64,000 bases of DNA from JAAYAO01 sp051133435 (GCF_051133435.1 NZ_JBPGNY010000004.1:186001-250000), one strand, 5' to 3'. Counted from the first letter of the stretch, positions 30,823-40,495 are shown. The notes: a model not told the origin generated them from the letters alone. Made by a program: numbers and translations.

Positions 30823-32517
30823 TCATGCGTCGAGAATCGCTCCCTTGCTGGCCGAGCCGACCAGAGCGGCGTACTTCTTCAGCACCCCTCGGGTGGCCCG
30901 TTCCGGCGGGGCCGGCTTGGTCCATTCGGCACGGCGACGTTCCAGTTCGGCCTCGTCCACGCCCAGGTCGAGGGTGCCCTCGGAGACGTTCAGGGTGATC
31001 GGGTCCCCATCGCGCACCAGGGCGATCGGGCCACCCTCGGTGGCCTCTGGGGCGATGTGGCCGACACACAGACCGGTGGTGCCACCGGAGAATCGTCCGT
31101 CGGTGATCAGCATGACGTCCTTGCCCAGTCCGGCGCCCTTGATCGCGCCGGTGATCGCGAGCATCTCGCGCATCCCGGGTCCACCGCGGGGGCCCTCGTA
31201 GCGGATCACCACGACATCACCCGAGGTGATCGTCCCGTCCTCCAGGGCGTCCATCGCGGCGCGTTCGCCGTCGAAGACCCGGGCGGTGCCCTCGTAGACG
31301 GCCTTCTCGAAACCGGCCGACTTGACCACCGCGCCGTCGGGGGCGAGCGAGCCGCTCAGGATGGTGAGCCCACCGGTGGGGTGCAGCGGTGCGCTGAGGG
31401 CGCGCAGGACGTCGCCGTCGAGATCCTTCGGGGCGAGGTCCTGCAGGTTCTCGCCCATGGTGCGTCCGGTGACGGTCATCGCGTCGGGGTCGATGAAGCC
31501 GGCCTCCAACAGGGCGCGCATCACCACCGGGATACCGCCGACCTTGTCGACGTCGGTCATCACGTAGCGGCCGAAGGGCTTCACATCGGCCAGGTGCGGC
31601 ACCTTGCGGCCGATCCGCTCGAAGTCGCCCAGGGTCAGGTCGACCTCGGCCTCGTGGGCGATCGCGAGCAGGTGCAGTACCGCGTTGGTGGAGCCGCCGA
31701 GCGACATCAGCAGGGCGATGGCGTTCTCGAAGGCGGTCTTGGTGAGGATCTGCCGGGCGGTGATGCCCTGCTTCAGCATGGTCACCACGGCCTCACCGCT
31801 GCGTCGGGCGAAGCCGTCGCGGCGGCTGTCGACCGCGGGCGGGGCGGCCGAGCCGGGCAGGGACAGGCCGAGAGCTTCGGCGATCGAGGCCATCGTGTTG
31901 GCGGTGTACATGCCACCGCAGGCGCCCTCACCGGGGCAGATATTGCGCTCGATCTCCTTCACCTCGGCCTCCGACATCAGGCCGCGGGCGCAGGCGCCGA
32001 CCGCTTCGAAGGCGTCGATGATGGTGACATTGCGGCCGTCGACCGAGCCGGGCATGGTCGAGCCGGCGTAGAGGAAGACCGAGGCCAGATCGAGTCGGGC
32101 GGCGGCCATCAGCATGCCGGGCAGCGACTTGTCACAGCCGGCCAGCAGCACCGCACCGTCCAGACGTTCGGCGCTCATCACGACCTCGACCGAGTCGGCG
32201 ATCACCTCGCGCGACACCAGCGAGTAGTGCATGCCCTCGTGGCCCATCGAGATGCCGTCGGAGACCGAGATGGTGCCGAACTCCAGCGGGTAGCCACCAC
32301 CGGCGTGGACGCCGTTCTTCGCGGCCTTGGCAAGCCGGTCCAGGCTCAGGTTGCAGGGCGTGATCTCGTTCCAACTGGACGCTACGCCGATCTGCGGTTT
32401 GGCGAAGTCGTCGTCGCCCATCCCGACCGCCCGCAGCATGCCGCGCGCGGCACTGGCTTCGAGGCCGTCGGTGACGGCGCGGGAGCGGGGCTTGATATCA
32501 GGATTCTGCTCGGCCAT
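30823..32517 (-). CDS. ilvD: Dihydroxy-acid dehydratase
   Basis: A 564-aa [2Fe-2S] enzyme making the 2-oxo acid precursors of valine and isoleucine. Cluster cysteines are C55 (TPCN), C128 (AGCDKS) and C200 (GEGACGGMYTANT), so the 2Fe-2S type. The C-terminal part has GPRGGPGMREML and GRFSGGTTGLCVGHIAPEA. TAGATT lies 6 nt before the ATG and no ribosome site is seen, so leaderless initiation is likely, although the start overlaps the upstream membrane-protein gene by 20 nt. Located just upstream of, but apparently separately promoted from, ilvBNC. Confidence 0.96.
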   Translation of the reverse strand: MAEQNPDIKPRSRAVTDGLEASAARGMLRAVGMGDDDFAKPQIGVASSWNEITPCNLSLDRLAKAAKNGVHAGGGYPLEFGTISVSDGISMGHEGMHYSLVSREVIADSVEVVMSAERLDGAVLLAGCDKSLPGMLMAAARLDLASVFLYAGSTMPGSVDGRNVTIIDAFEAVGACARGLMSEAEVKEIERNICPGEGACGGMYTANTMASIAEALGLSLPGSAAPPAVDSRRDGFARRSGEAVVTMLKQGITARQILTKTAFENAIALLMSLGGSTNAVLHLLAIAHEAEVDLTLGDFERIGRKVPHLADVKPFGRYVMTDVDKVGGIPVVMRALLEAGFIDPDAMTVTGRTMGENLQDLAPKDLDGDVLRALSAPLHPTGGLTILSGSLAPDGAVVKSAGFEKAVYEGTARVFDGERAAMDALEDGTITSGDVVVIRYEGPRGGPGMREMLAITGAIKGAGLGKDVMLITDGRFSGGTTGLCVGHIAPEATEGGPIALVRDGDPITLNVSEGTLDLGVDEAELERRRAEWTKPAPPERATRGVLKKYAALVGSASKGAILDA

Positions 32518-33790
32518 GGGGCAAATCTAACCCCCGGGCCCGGGTTGCCGGGACGCGGCGTCGCTCGCGGACAGCGAACCCGGCCAGGGCCAGCACGAAC
32601 AGGGTGCCGAGCAGCGGCCCGAGGTTCGCGACCAGGTCTTGGGCGAAGGTGTAGGTACCGGCGGCGTTGTGGCGGTAGGGCAGCACCGCCAGTGGGGCCT
32701 GCACCGCGATCCACAGTGCCCAGGCACCGCCGGCGGCCCGGATCCACAGCGGCAGCGCACTGCCGAGGGCCAGGGCGGCACCGAAGGGCAGCACCCAGAC
32801 GTAATGGTGGGTCCACGACAGTGGGCTGACCAGGCAGGTGACCAGACCGGCCAGGCCGATCGCGAACCCGGCCTGGCCGCGCAGCCACCAGTGCCGGGCG
32901 GCGTAGAGGCCGGCGACCGCCACGATCCCGGCGATGATCACGCCGGTGATGGTCCAGACCGACATCGGCAACCAGCGGGTGACCATGCCGCTGATCGCCT
33001 GGTTGCCGACGTACATCGCCCCGGAGGTTTCGGCCGGCAGGTCGTTGCGCCAAAAGCGCATGCTCTGGCCGGGTTGCAGGGCGAAGCCGATGCCGGTGCA
33101 GAACAGGAATCCGGCGAAGGCCCACCAGGCCACGGCCATCCGGCGGCTGAAGAAGGCCAGCACCGCCAGATAGGCGGGGGTCAGTTTGATCGCGGTGGCC
33201 AGGCCGATCAGCAGGCCGCGAGGCCGCAGCCAGCGCGGTACCGAGCCGGGTGGGTCGGGCAGCAGCGCGAACACCACGAAGGCCATCAGGAAGGTGTTCA
33301 CCTGGCCGTAGCCCAGGGTGGTGCGGATCGGTTCGACCGCCACCACGATCAGCAGCCCGACCAGGGCCAGCCGCCAACCGCGTGGCACGCCGACCCGGCG
33401 CAGCACCGATTGTTGGGCGACGACCAGCCCGAAGGTCCACAGCACCTGCCACATCGCATACGGCCCGAAGGCCACCGGGAGCATCAGCAGCAGGGCGATC
33501 GGTGGGTAGATGTAGTACAGGCCCCAGAAGGGGGTGCGGGTGGCGTAGAAGTCCTTGCCGGCCAACAGGTCTTGGGCGGCCAGCCGGTAGACCTCCAGGT
33601 CGGTGGTGGCCGGGTTCCACGGGTCGGTGGTGCCGCCGGAGATGATCCAGGGCAGCAACAGGCAGGCCAGGATCGTGGCCGGCAGTACTTCGAGGGTCCA
33701 CAGGCCCAGGCGCACCGGCAGGCTGCGGGTACCGGACTGTGCGTTCGAGCCGGGGCTCGGGCCGGACTCCTCGGTCATCTGGTCACTCAT
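32498..33790 (-). CDS. GT87/DUF2029-like polytopic mannosyltransferase
   Basis: A 430-aa membrane protein with about 10 hydrophobic helices and an acidic residue pair early in the chain (TTDLEVYRLAAQDLLAGKDFY), the mark of GT-C enzymes of family GT87 (alpha-mannosyltransferases using polyprenyl-phosphate mannose). GYGQVNTFLMAFVV and SPLSWTHHYVWVLPF are typical of the family. It could add mannose to lipoglycans or wall polymers. The start overlaps the hisF stop by 4 nt (ATGA) and the end overlaps ilvD by 20 nt, although these three genes have unrelated roles. Confidence 0.8.
   Translation of the reverse strand: MSDQMTEESGPSPGSNAQSGTRSLPVRLGLWTLEVLPATILACLLLPWIISGGTTDPWNPATTDLEVYRLAAQDLLAGKDFYATRTPFWGLYYIYPPIALLLMLPVAFGPYAMWQVLWTFGLVVAQQSVLRRVGVPRGWRLALVGLLIVVAVEPIRTTLGYGQVNTFLMAFVVFALLPDPPGSVPRWLRPRGLLIGLATAIKLTPAYLAVLAFFSRRMAVAWWAFAGFLFCTGIGFALQPGQSMRFWRNDLPAETSGAMYVGNQAISGMVTRWLPMSVWTITGVIIAGIVAVAGLYAARHWWLRGQAGFAIGLAGLVTCLVSPLSWTHHYVWVLPFGAALALGSALPLWIRAAGGAWALWIAVQAPLAVLPYRHNAAGTYTFAQDLVANLGPLLGTLFVLALAGFAVRERRRVPATRARGLDLPHGRAES
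32524..32529 (-). promoter_or_regulatory. -10 element of leaderless ilvD
   Basis: TAGATT on the minus strand, 6 nt before the ilvD ATG, located inside the end of the upstream gene. Confidence 0.45.
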
Positions 33791-34554
33791 GCGGAGCGAA
33801 CCGGGTGGCCGGCGGCCCGCAACCCGTCCTTGACCTGCTCGATGCTCAGGGTGCCGTAGTGGAACACGCTGGCGGCCAGTACCGCGTCGGCACCGGCTTC
33901 GACGGCCTCGACGAAGTGCTGGACGGTACCGGCCCCACCGGAGGCGATCAGCGGCACATTGACCGCGGCCCGGACGTCACGGAGCATCTCCAGGTCGAAA
34001 CCGTTGGTGGTGCCGTCGGCGTCCATCGAGTTCAACAGAATCTCCCCGACCCCGAGTTCGGCCGCCCGGCGGGCCCATTCGACCGCGTCCACCCCGGCCG
34101 AGGTGGTGCCACCGTGGGTGGTGACGCCATACCCCGAGGGCATCGATTCCTCGCGGCGGGCGTCCACCGACAGCACCAGTACCTGGCTGCCGAAGCGTTG
34201 GGTGATCTCGCTGATCAGTTCCGGACGGCGCAGCGCCGCGGTGTTCACCCCGACCTTGTCGGCGCCGCAGCGCAACAGCGCGTCCACGTCCTCGACGCTG
34301 CTCACTCCCCCGCCCACGGTCAACGGAATGAAGACCGTCTCGGCGGTGCGGCTGACCATGTCGCGGGTCGTGGCCCGGCCGTCCTTGGAGGCCGAGATGT
34401 CCAGGAAGGTGAGTTCGTCGGCCCCCGCGGCACCGTAGGCCGCAGCCAGTTCGACCGGATCACCGGCGTCGCGCAGGTTGGTGAAGTTGACTCCCTTGAC
34501 CACGCGTCCGTCGTGGACGTCGAGGCAGGGAATCACCCGGACAGCAAGAGTCAT
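33787..34554 (-). CDS. hisF: Imidazole glycerol phosphate synthase subunit HisF
   Basis: A 255-aa TIM barrel, the cyclase subunit that with HisH makes IGP and AICAR in histidine synthesis. Catalytic aspartates are D12 (IPCLDVHDGRVVKG) and D131 (VLSVDARR). The phosphate-binding loops IPLTVGGGV and IASGGAG are intact. The ATG at 34554 is chosen over those at 34560 and further upstream because TACAGT lies exactly 7 nt before it. No other his gene is in the window, so hisF is separated from the main his operon or lies at its end. Confidence 0.95.
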   Translation of the reverse strand: MTLAVRVIPCLDVHDGRVVKGVNFTNLRDAGDPVELAAAYGAAGADELTFLDISASKDGRATTRDMVSRTAETVFIPLTVGGGVSSVEDVDALLRCGADKVGVNTAALRRPELISEITQRFGSQVLVLSVDARREESMPSGYGVTTHGGTTSAGVDAVEWARRAAELGVGEILLNSMDADGTTNGFDLEMLRDVRAAVNVPLIASGGAGTVQHFVEAVEAGADAVLAASVFHYGTLSIEQVKDGLRAAGHPVRSA

Positions 34555-34561
34555 GGGCATC

Positions 34562-34567
34562 ACTGTA
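34562..34567 (-). promoter_or_regulatory. -10 element of leaderless hisF
   Basis: TACAGT on the minus strand, 7 nt before the chosen ATG at 34554. Confidence 0.45.
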
Positions 34568-34596
34568 GTCGGCACCGGGCATCGGACGGGCCACGA

Positions 34597-35784
34597 TCAC
34601 CCGGCGGTGCCCGTTGGTCCGGCAGCGCCGGCGCGGCCGGGCAACGCCCGGGAGAACAGCACCGCCAGCACCCCGGCCAGCACGATCACCAGCAGACCGG
34701 CCCGCAGGCTCCACAGGTCGGCGACCATCCCGATCACCGGTGGGGCAACCATCGAGGCGAAACGCAGCAACCAACTGACCATGGTCAGGCCCCGACCGGG
34801 AGGCAGTCCGGGGATCAGGTCGGCCTCCCGGTAGGCCGCCGGCACCAGGGAGGCAACTCCGAAGCCGGCCAGCCCGAACCCGATGATGCTCGCCGGAACC
34901 GTGGCCACCCCCAGCACCAACACACCGCCGGCCAGCACCAGCGCGCCCCCGGCCCGGGCCACGGCGCGGTCACCGAAACGGTCCACCGCCCGGTCGGCCA
35001 CCAAGCGGCCGACGAACTGCATCCCGGCCCCGGCCACGAAGCCCATCCCGGCCAGACCCGGAGCCGCACCGAGCCAGTCGGCCAGCCAGATCGTGCTCCA
35101 GGCCGCCGAGACGTCCTCGATCAACAGCGAGGCACCGGCCACCAGCCCGAGGGCCACCACCAACCGCATCGTGCCGCCCCTACCCGGCCGCTCGCGTCCG
35201 CCGGCACCGGCCTCCTCGGGCTTGGTGTCGGCCCCGGCGAGCATGAACCGCAGCGCCCAGAACATCGCCACCGCGACGAGCACGGTCGCCGCCACCAGAT
35301 GCACCGGCAGCGGAATCGCGAACCCGGCCGCGGCCGCACCGAACAGCCCACCGGTCACCGCCCCGGCACTCCAGGAAGCGTGCAGGGAGTTCAGGATCGC
35401 CCGGCCCATCGCCCGTTCCACCCGCAGCCCGTGGGCGTTCTGGGCGACATCGGCGATCGCATCGCAGGCCCCGACCAGAAACAACATCGCGGCCAACAAC
35501 ACGCCGTGGCCGGCGATCCCGGCACCCAACACGGCGGCACTGAGCAGCACCATCCCGATGGTGGCCACCCGGGCGGAGGTGAAGCGGGCCACCAGATGCC
35601 CCGCGGCCAGTCCGGCGACGATCGACCCGATCGGCAGAAAAGCGATCGCGGTACCGAAGCCGGTGTTGGTCAGTTCCAGGGCGGCCTTGATCTCGGGGTA
35701 GCGCGGCACCAGGTTCGCGATCGCGAAACCATTGGTGAAGAAGGTGGCGGCCACCGCCCACCGGGCGCGTCGAAGCTGCGACAA
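34597..35784 (-). CDS. MFS transporter
   Basis: A 395-aa polytopic protein with 12 predicted helices in two halves and a charged cytoplasmic loop (about residues 185-210, TKPEEAGAGGRERPGRGG). The N-terminus (RARWAVAATFFTNGFAIANLVPRYPEIK) resembles YbjJ/fucose-permease-like MFS members; substrate and direction unknown. No ATG is available near the N-terminus; the TTG at 35784 with GAGGACGAG upstream is used. Three 31-bp tandem repeats lie just upstream (35817-35909). Confidence 0.82.
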   Translation of the reverse strand: MSQLRRARWAVAATFFTNGFAIANLVPRYPEIKAALELTNTGFGTAIAFLPIGSIVAGLAAGHLVARFTSARVATIGMVLLSAAVLGAGIAGHGVLLAAMLFLVGACDAIADVAQNAHGLRVERAMGRAILNSLHASWSAGAVTGGLFGAAAAGFAIPLPVHLVAATVLVAVAMFWALRFMLAGADTKPEEAGAGGRERPGRGGTMRLVVALGLVAGASLLIEDVSAAWSTIWLADWLGAAPGLAGMGFVAGAGMQFVGRLVADRAVDRFGDRAVARAGGALVLAGGVLVLGVATVPASIIGFGLAGFGVASLVPAAYREADLIPGLPPGRGLTMVSWLLRFASMVAPPVIGMVADLWSLRAGLLVIVLAGVLAVLFSRALPGRAGAAGPTGTAG

Positions 35785-35816
35785 ACTCGTCCTCGCTTGG
35801 GAGACATTCTCGTGCG

Positions 35817-35909
35817 GCTCGACCTTAGCCGCGCTGTGTTCTCGGTCGCTCGGTCATGGCCGAGCTGTGGATTTGGGCGCTCGACCGTGGCCGAGCTGTG
35901 TATTCAGGC
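35817..35909. repeat. Three 31-bp imperfect tandem repeats
   Basis: Units begin at 35817, 35848 and 35879 with exact 31-bp period. Each reads GCTCG(A/G)(C/T)C....GCCG(A/C)GCTGTG followed by a more variable tail. In units 2 and 3 GCTCG and CGAGC can pair across an 8-nt loop. The array fills the gap between helY and the MFS gene and its last bases enter the helY stop region. It may be a regulatory array, or a remnant of duplication. Confidence 0.75.
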
Positions 35910-38759
35910 GCCGGGGTCCTGTTCCAGGTCGACGATGCCGCGTCGCATCGCATGTACCGCTTCGCGGGCGGTGCGGCGCAGGTCGCCGGGGCCGGCGGCA
36001 TCGGCGACCTGGTCGGCGAAGTCGATCACCTGCCGCACCCACCGGACGAAGTCGCCGGCGGTCATCTTCGATTCCACCAGCACCTGGGCCAGGGATTCAC
36101 CGGCGGCCCAGGCGAACACCGTGGCGGCGAAGCCGATGTCGAGATCTCGGCCGCGTTCGATCCGGGCATCACGTTCCAGCAGGTCGATCCGGTGCCGGAT
36201 CCGGCGCAGATCGTCGACCACCCGGTTGGTTTCCCGGTCGGGCATGCGGGCATAGCGGTCACCGTCGTCGCGGCGGGATTCGAAGATCAGCGTCGACAAC
36301 ACCGCAGCCAGTTGCGGGTGGCTCAGGCCGTCGAAGATCCCGTCCCGGATCGCCTCGGCGGCGACCAGGTCGAGTTCGGCATAGATCCGCGACAGCAGCC
36401 GGCCGGCATCGGTGACCACGAGTTCCTGCTCGGTCTCGCCCTCGGCCAGGTAGCCGAGCGATTGCAGCACCAGGCAGATCCGATCGAACTGAGCCGCGAT
36501 CGTGCTGGTGCGCCGTTTCACCTTCTGTTCGATGGCGGCGTTCTCCGACTCCAGGCGCAGCACCTTCTCGGCCCGGCGGGCATGGGCCTCCCGGTCGGGG
36601 CAGGTGTGGCACGGGTGGCTGGCCAGTTCGGCGCGCAGTTCGGCAATCCGCTGCCGGGTCTCCTCGTCCATCTCACCGGCCCGACGACGAATCGGCTTGG
36701 CGGTGTCCAGATCCTTGAGCTTGGCGTCGAAGGCCGCGGCCATCGCCCGGCGACTGGTGCGCTCGCGGGGGTTGAACCGCTTCGGCACCTTCATCCGGCC
36801 CAGGATCACCGGCGCGGTCGGGAAGTCGGCCGGGGACAGCCGGCGGATGTGATGGGCGGCGGTGAGCACCTGGGGTCGGGGGCCCTCGCGGTTGTCGGCG
36901 GAGGTGTCGACCACCAGCGCCCAGCCGGCGTGTTTGCCCGACGGCACCCCGATGATGTCGCCGACCTGCAGGCCGGCGAGGGTGTCCAGGGCCACCGCGC
37001 GGGAGTCACTGCGGCGGGCCCGGGCCGCCTCGGTCTCGGCCTCGGAGATCGCTTCGCGCAACCGGGCGTAGCTCATGAAGTCGCCACGGTCGCATTCCAG
37101 GGCGGCCAGATGATCGCCGATCGCCTGCTGATTGCGGGCCACCTGCCGGGCCAGGCCGACCACCGAACCGTCGGTCTGGAACTGGGCGAAGGACTGTTCC
37201 AACAGGGTGCGGGCCTGGTCGCGGCCCACCCGGCCGACCATGTTGACCGCCATGTTGTAGGTCGGTGCGAAGGACGAGCGCAGCGGGTAGGTACGCCGGG
37301 AAGCCAGTCCGGCCACCGCCCGCGGGTCGAGGCCCGGCTGCCACAGCACCACCGCGTGCCCCTCGACGTCGATCCCGCGCCGACCGGCGCGTCCGGTGAG
37401 TTGGGTGTATTCACCGGGGGTGATGTCGGCGTGGGTTTCGCCGTTGAACTTGACCAGCTTCTCCAACACCACGCTGCGGGCCGGCATGTTGATGCCCAGG
37501 GCGAGGGTTTCGGTGGCGAAGACCACCTTGATCAGGCCGGAGACGAAGCATTCCTCGACCAATTCCTTGAAGGCGGGCAGCAGCCCGGCGTGGTGCGAGG
37601 CGACCCCACGCAGCAGGGCGTCCAGGAAGTCGTCCCAGCGCAGGGCGCGCAGGTCGGCCTCCGACAGCCCGGTGATGTGCTTGTCGACGATCTGCAGGAT
37701 CGCCAGTTCTTCCTCGGCGGTGGTCAACCGCACCCGGGCGGTCTGCAACTGCCGTACCGCGGCGTCACAGCCGGCGCGGGAGAAGATGAACACGATGGCC
37801 GGCAGCAGGTTGGCCCGGTCCAGGGCCTCGACCATTTCCGGACGGGTCGGCACGGTGCGGCGGCGCTGTTGGCTGCGGTCCTGGTGCCGGCCGTGGGCGG
37901 CTCCCCCGTAGGCGCCCGACCCATAGCCGGATTTCTTGCCCCGACCTTTGCGGCCCCTGGGCCGGCGGGAATCGTCGCGGACGGTGCGGGATTCGGTTTT
38001 GGCGACGTTGACCAGTTGCGGGTTCACCGACCAGCGGGTGGGGGCCGAGGCATCGTCGTCCACCACCGCGGTCGGGGCGATCTCGGCGAACAGGTCGTAC
38101 AGTTTGCGGCCCACCATCACGTGCTGGTACAGCGGGACGGGCCGCTTCTCCGAAACCACGATCTGCATATCGCCGCGTACCTCGCCGAGCCATTCCCCGA
38201 ACTCCTCGGCATTGCTGACCGTGGCCGACAGGCAGATCATCTGCACCGACTCGGGCAGTCCGATGATCACTTCCTCCCAGACCGCGCCGCGGAACCGGTC
38301 GGCGAGGTAGTGCACCTCGTCCATCACCACGAAGCCCAGGTTGTTCAGGGTCGGTGAGGAGGCGTAGATCATATTGCGCAGCACCTCGGTGGTCATCACC
38401 ACCACCGAGGCCTCGGAGTTGATCGAGGTGTCGCCGGTGAGCAGGCCGACGTGTTCGGCGCCGTGACGCTCGACCAGGTCGTGGTACTTCTGGTTCGACA
38501 GGGCCTTGATCGGGGTGGTGTAGAAGGCCTTGCGTCCCCGGCTCAGGGCCAGGTGCACCGCGAACTCCCCCACGATCGTTTTGCCGGCACCGGTTGGGGC
38601 GGCCACCAGCACCCCGGAGCCGTCCTCGACGTACTGGCAGGCTTCGACCTGGTACTCGTCGAACTCGAACGAGTAGCCGTGCCCGAAATCGGTCAGTTCG
38701 GGGTAGCGGTTGCGCCGGCGGGCAGCCGCCATCGCTTCGGCAGGTGTCAGATCATCCAT
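35904..38759 (-). CDS. helY: HelY-family DEVH-box RNA helicase
   Basis: A 951-aa Ski2/Mtr4-like superfamily 2 helicase, likely unwinding RNA for decay or processing. Walker A is APTGAGKT (residues 54-61), the DEVH box is D147-H150, motif III is LSATVSN, and motif VI is QLTGRAGRRGID. A linker rich in Arg/Gly/Lys near residues 265-290 (RRPRGRKGRGKKSG) could bind RNA. The C-terminal helical region holds a CHTCPDREAHARRAEK cysteine pair. It is coupled by a 1-base overlap to the lipid kinase gene, at the end of the paf-tat gene string as in mycobacteria. Confidence 0.93.
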   Translation of the reverse strand: MDDLTPAEAMAAARRRNRYPELTDFGHGYSFEFDEYQVEACQYVEDGSGVLVAAPTGAGKTIVGEFAVHLALSRGRKAFYTTPIKALSNQKYHDLVERHGAEHVGLLTGDTSINSEASVVVMTTEVLRNMIYASSPTLNNLGFVVMDEVHYLADRFRGAVWEEVIIGLPESVQMICLSATVSNAEEFGEWLGEVRGDMQIVVSEKRPVPLYQHVMVGRKLYDLFAEIAPTAVVDDDASAPTRWSVNPQLVNVAKTESRTVRDDSRRPRGRKGRGKKSGYGSGAYGGAAHGRHQDRSQQRRRTVPTRPEMVEALDRANLLPAIVFIFSRAGCDAAVRQLQTARVRLTTAEEELAILQIVDKHITGLSEADLRALRWDDFLDALLRGVASHHAGLLPAFKELVEECFVSGLIKVVFATETLALGINMPARSVVLEKLVKFNGETHADITPGEYTQLTGRAGRRGIDVEGHAVVLWQPGLDPRAVAGLASRRTYPLRSSFAPTYNMAVNMVGRVGRDQARTLLEQSFAQFQTDGSVVGLARQVARNQQAIGDHLAALECDRGDFMSYARLREAISEAETEAARARRSDSRAVALDTLAGLQVGDIIGVPSGKHAGWALVVDTSADNREGPRPQVLTAAHHIRRLSPADFPTAPVILGRMKVPKRFNPRERTSRRAMAAAFDAKLKDLDTAKPIRRRAGEMDEETRQRIAELRAELASHPCHTCPDREAHARRAEKVLRLESENAAIEQKVKRRTSTIAAQFDRICLVLQSLGYLAEGETEQELVVTDAGRLLSRIYAELDLVAAEAIRDGIFDGLSHPQLAAVLSTLIFESRRDDGDRYARMPDRETNRVVDDLRRIRHRIDLLERDARIERGRDLDIGFAATVFAWAAGESLAQVLVESKMTAGDFVRWVRQVIDFADQVADAAGPGDLRRTAREAVHAMRRGIVDLEQDPGA

Positions 38760-39697
38760 CAGTTCGGGGCAAAAATCGTCAGGGCGTCGGGGGTGTTGGT
38801 CAGGGTGACCGGGACGGGGCCGAGTTCTTCGCCGTCGCCCATCGCGATCAGATCGTCGCCGTCGATCACGATCTCGCGGGCGCGCAACTGTTCCACGGCG
38901 GGGTCGGAGACGAACTTGCCGCTGAAGAGTTTCGCGAAGAGCCGGATCAGGGTCAGTCGGCTGACCGGGTGCACCAGGGTGATGTCGAGCCAGCCGTCGG
39001 CCGGGTTGGCCCGTGGGGCGATCATGATGCCGCCGCCGAAGTAGCGGGAGTTGGCCACCGAGATCACCATCGCGGGCAGGTGGGCGGTTTCTCCGTCGAT
39101 GGTCACCCGGTAGCGCAGCGGTTCGAAGACCCGCAGTTCCCGGAAGACCGCCACCGCATAGCGGGCCGAGCCGCGCGGCCAGGAGGTTTGGTTGGCCCTT
39201 CGGTTCACCTTGGCGTCGTAGCCGGAGGCGACCACCGAGGCGACATAGCGTTCGCGGGTGCCGTCGACCAGGTGGCCGCTCACCTTGATCAGGTCGACCT
39301 TGCGGGTGTTGCCGCGCACGATCACGTCCAGGGCGGCCAGGGCGTCGTTGACCGGCAGGCCGAAGCCGCGGCAGATGTCGTTGCCGGTGCCGGCCGGAAT
39401 CAGGCCGATCGGCACCCCGGTATTGGCGCAGGCCTGCACCCCGAGGTGCATCATCCCGTCGCCACCCATCACCAGTACCGCGTCGGCGCGTCGGTTCTCG
39501 GTGGCCGGACGGGCGGCCGCGGCGGCGGCGATGGTGAGCAGCCGGGCCTCGCGCACGCTGACCGCACGATGCACCCGCACGGTGGCGTCGGGGATCGCCT
39601 TCTCGATCGCGGCGGTCACCCGGGGCAGGAGCTTGTTGGCCTTACCCAGCCCGGCGTTGGGGTTGCACACCAGGGTGAGAACGGGTCCGTCAGACAT
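38759..39697 (-). CDS. Diacylglycerol kinase-family lipid kinase
   Basis: A 312-aa kinase of the DagK/YegS type, phosphorylating diacylglycerol or a related lipid. Marks: LVCNPNAGLGKA at the N-terminus, VMGGDGMMH (GGDG at residues 78-81) and IPAGTGNDICRGFGLP (PAGTGND 101-107), and the C-terminal GGGIMIAPRANPADGWLDI. The ATG at 39697 has GAGG 6 nt upstream and overlaps tatC by 8 nt; the in-frame start at 39733 lies further inside tatC. Inserted between tatC and helY compared with mycobacteria. Confidence 0.9.
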   Translation of the reverse strand: MSDGPVLTLVCNPNAGLGKANKLLPRVTAAIEKAIPDATVRVHRAVSVREARLLTIAAAAAARPATENRRADAVLVMGGDGMMHLGVQACANTGVPIGLIPAGTGNDICRGFGLPVNDALAALDVIVRGNTRKVDLIKVSGHLVDGTRERYVASVVASGYDAKVNRRANQTSWPRGSARYAVAVFRELRVFEPLRYRVTIDGETAHLPAMVISVANSRYFGGGIMIAPRANPADGWLDITLVHPVSRLTLIRLFAKLFSGKFVSDPAVEQLRAREIVIDGDDLIAMGDGEELGPVPVTLTNTPDALTIFAPN

Positions 39698-40490
39698 CAC
39701 TGGCCTCACTGCGTGCGCGTCGGTCATGGACATGGGCGATCATTTCGGCGATCAGGAACAGTAGCGCCATCGGCAGGGCCAAGGCCAACATCGACAGCGG
39801 GTCACCGCTGGGGGTGGCCACCGCGGCGAAGACGAAGCATCCGAAGACCACCAGGCTGCGCCACTTCGACAGGGCGGCGGCCGGGATGATGCCGACGAAG
39901 TTCAGCAGCACGACGAAGACCGGAATCACCATCGCGATGCCGAAGACCAGCATCAACCGCACCAGGAAGTCGAGGTAGAAGGGCAGGTCGACGATGCTGT
40001 TCACCCCGGCCGAGTCGGGGATGAACGACAGCATGAAGGTGATCGCGGTCGGCATCACCCAATAGCCGATGAAAACCCCGCCGATGAACAGCGGGGCGCA
40101 GATACCGACCACGGCCAGGGTCCACTTTTTCTCGTGTCGCAGCAGGCCGGGGGCGATGAAGGCCCAGATCTGGTAGATCCACCAGGGCGAGCTGGCAACC
40201 AGTCCGGCCACCAGACACAGCTTGATCGCCAACATCATCGGCGCCGGGATGCCGATGTTCACCAGCGAGGCGTCGAGTTCGGGATGGCTGGCGGCCAGGT
40301 TCTGCATCGCCTGGTTCACCGGACGCAGCAACAGCCGGTACAGCGGCTGGTAGAAGATCGCGGCCACCACGGTCATCACGCCGATGCCGATCAGCGACAA
40401 CATCAGCCGCAACCGCAGCTCGCGGAAATGGTCGGCCAGCGACATGGTGCCCTCGGGCGAGCGCCGACCCGCCGTTCGCATCCGGGCCAC
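39690..40490 (-). CDS. tatC: Sec-independent translocase TatC
   Basis: A 266-aa six-helix membrane protein, the twin-arginine signal receptor of the Tat export system. MSLADHFRELRLRL with the conserved Glu is at the N-terminus, followed by PFYLDFLVRLMLVFGIAMVIPVFV and FAAVATPSGDPLSMLALALPM. Start is GTG at 40490, five bases after the tatA stop; an ATG three codons later is possible. Works with the TatA gene upstream. No tatB is seen in the window. Confidence 0.95.
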   Translation of the reverse strand: MARMRTAGRRSPEGTMSLADHFRELRLRLMLSLIGIGVMTVVAAIFYQPLYRLLLRPVNQAMQNLAASHPELDASLVNIGIPAPMMLAIKLCLVAGLVASSPWWIYQIWAFIAPGLLRHEKKWTLAVVGICAPLFIGGVFIGYWVMPTAITFMLSFIPDSAGVNSIVDLPFYLDFLVRLMLVFGIAMVIPVFVVLLNFVGIIPAAALSKWRSLVVFGCFVFAAVATPSGDPLSMLALALPMALLFLIAEMIAHVHDRRARSEASDV

Positions 40491-40495
40491 GATGC

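Noticed and set aside
35817..35909. CRISPR array
   Set aside because: The 31-bp units are contiguous with no spacers and no cas genes are present.
35856..38357. Long plus-strand open frame of 833 codons opposite helY
   Set aside because: It is a shadow of the high-GC helY gene: low-complexity His/Gly/Val/Gln composition, no ribosome site and no recognisable domain.
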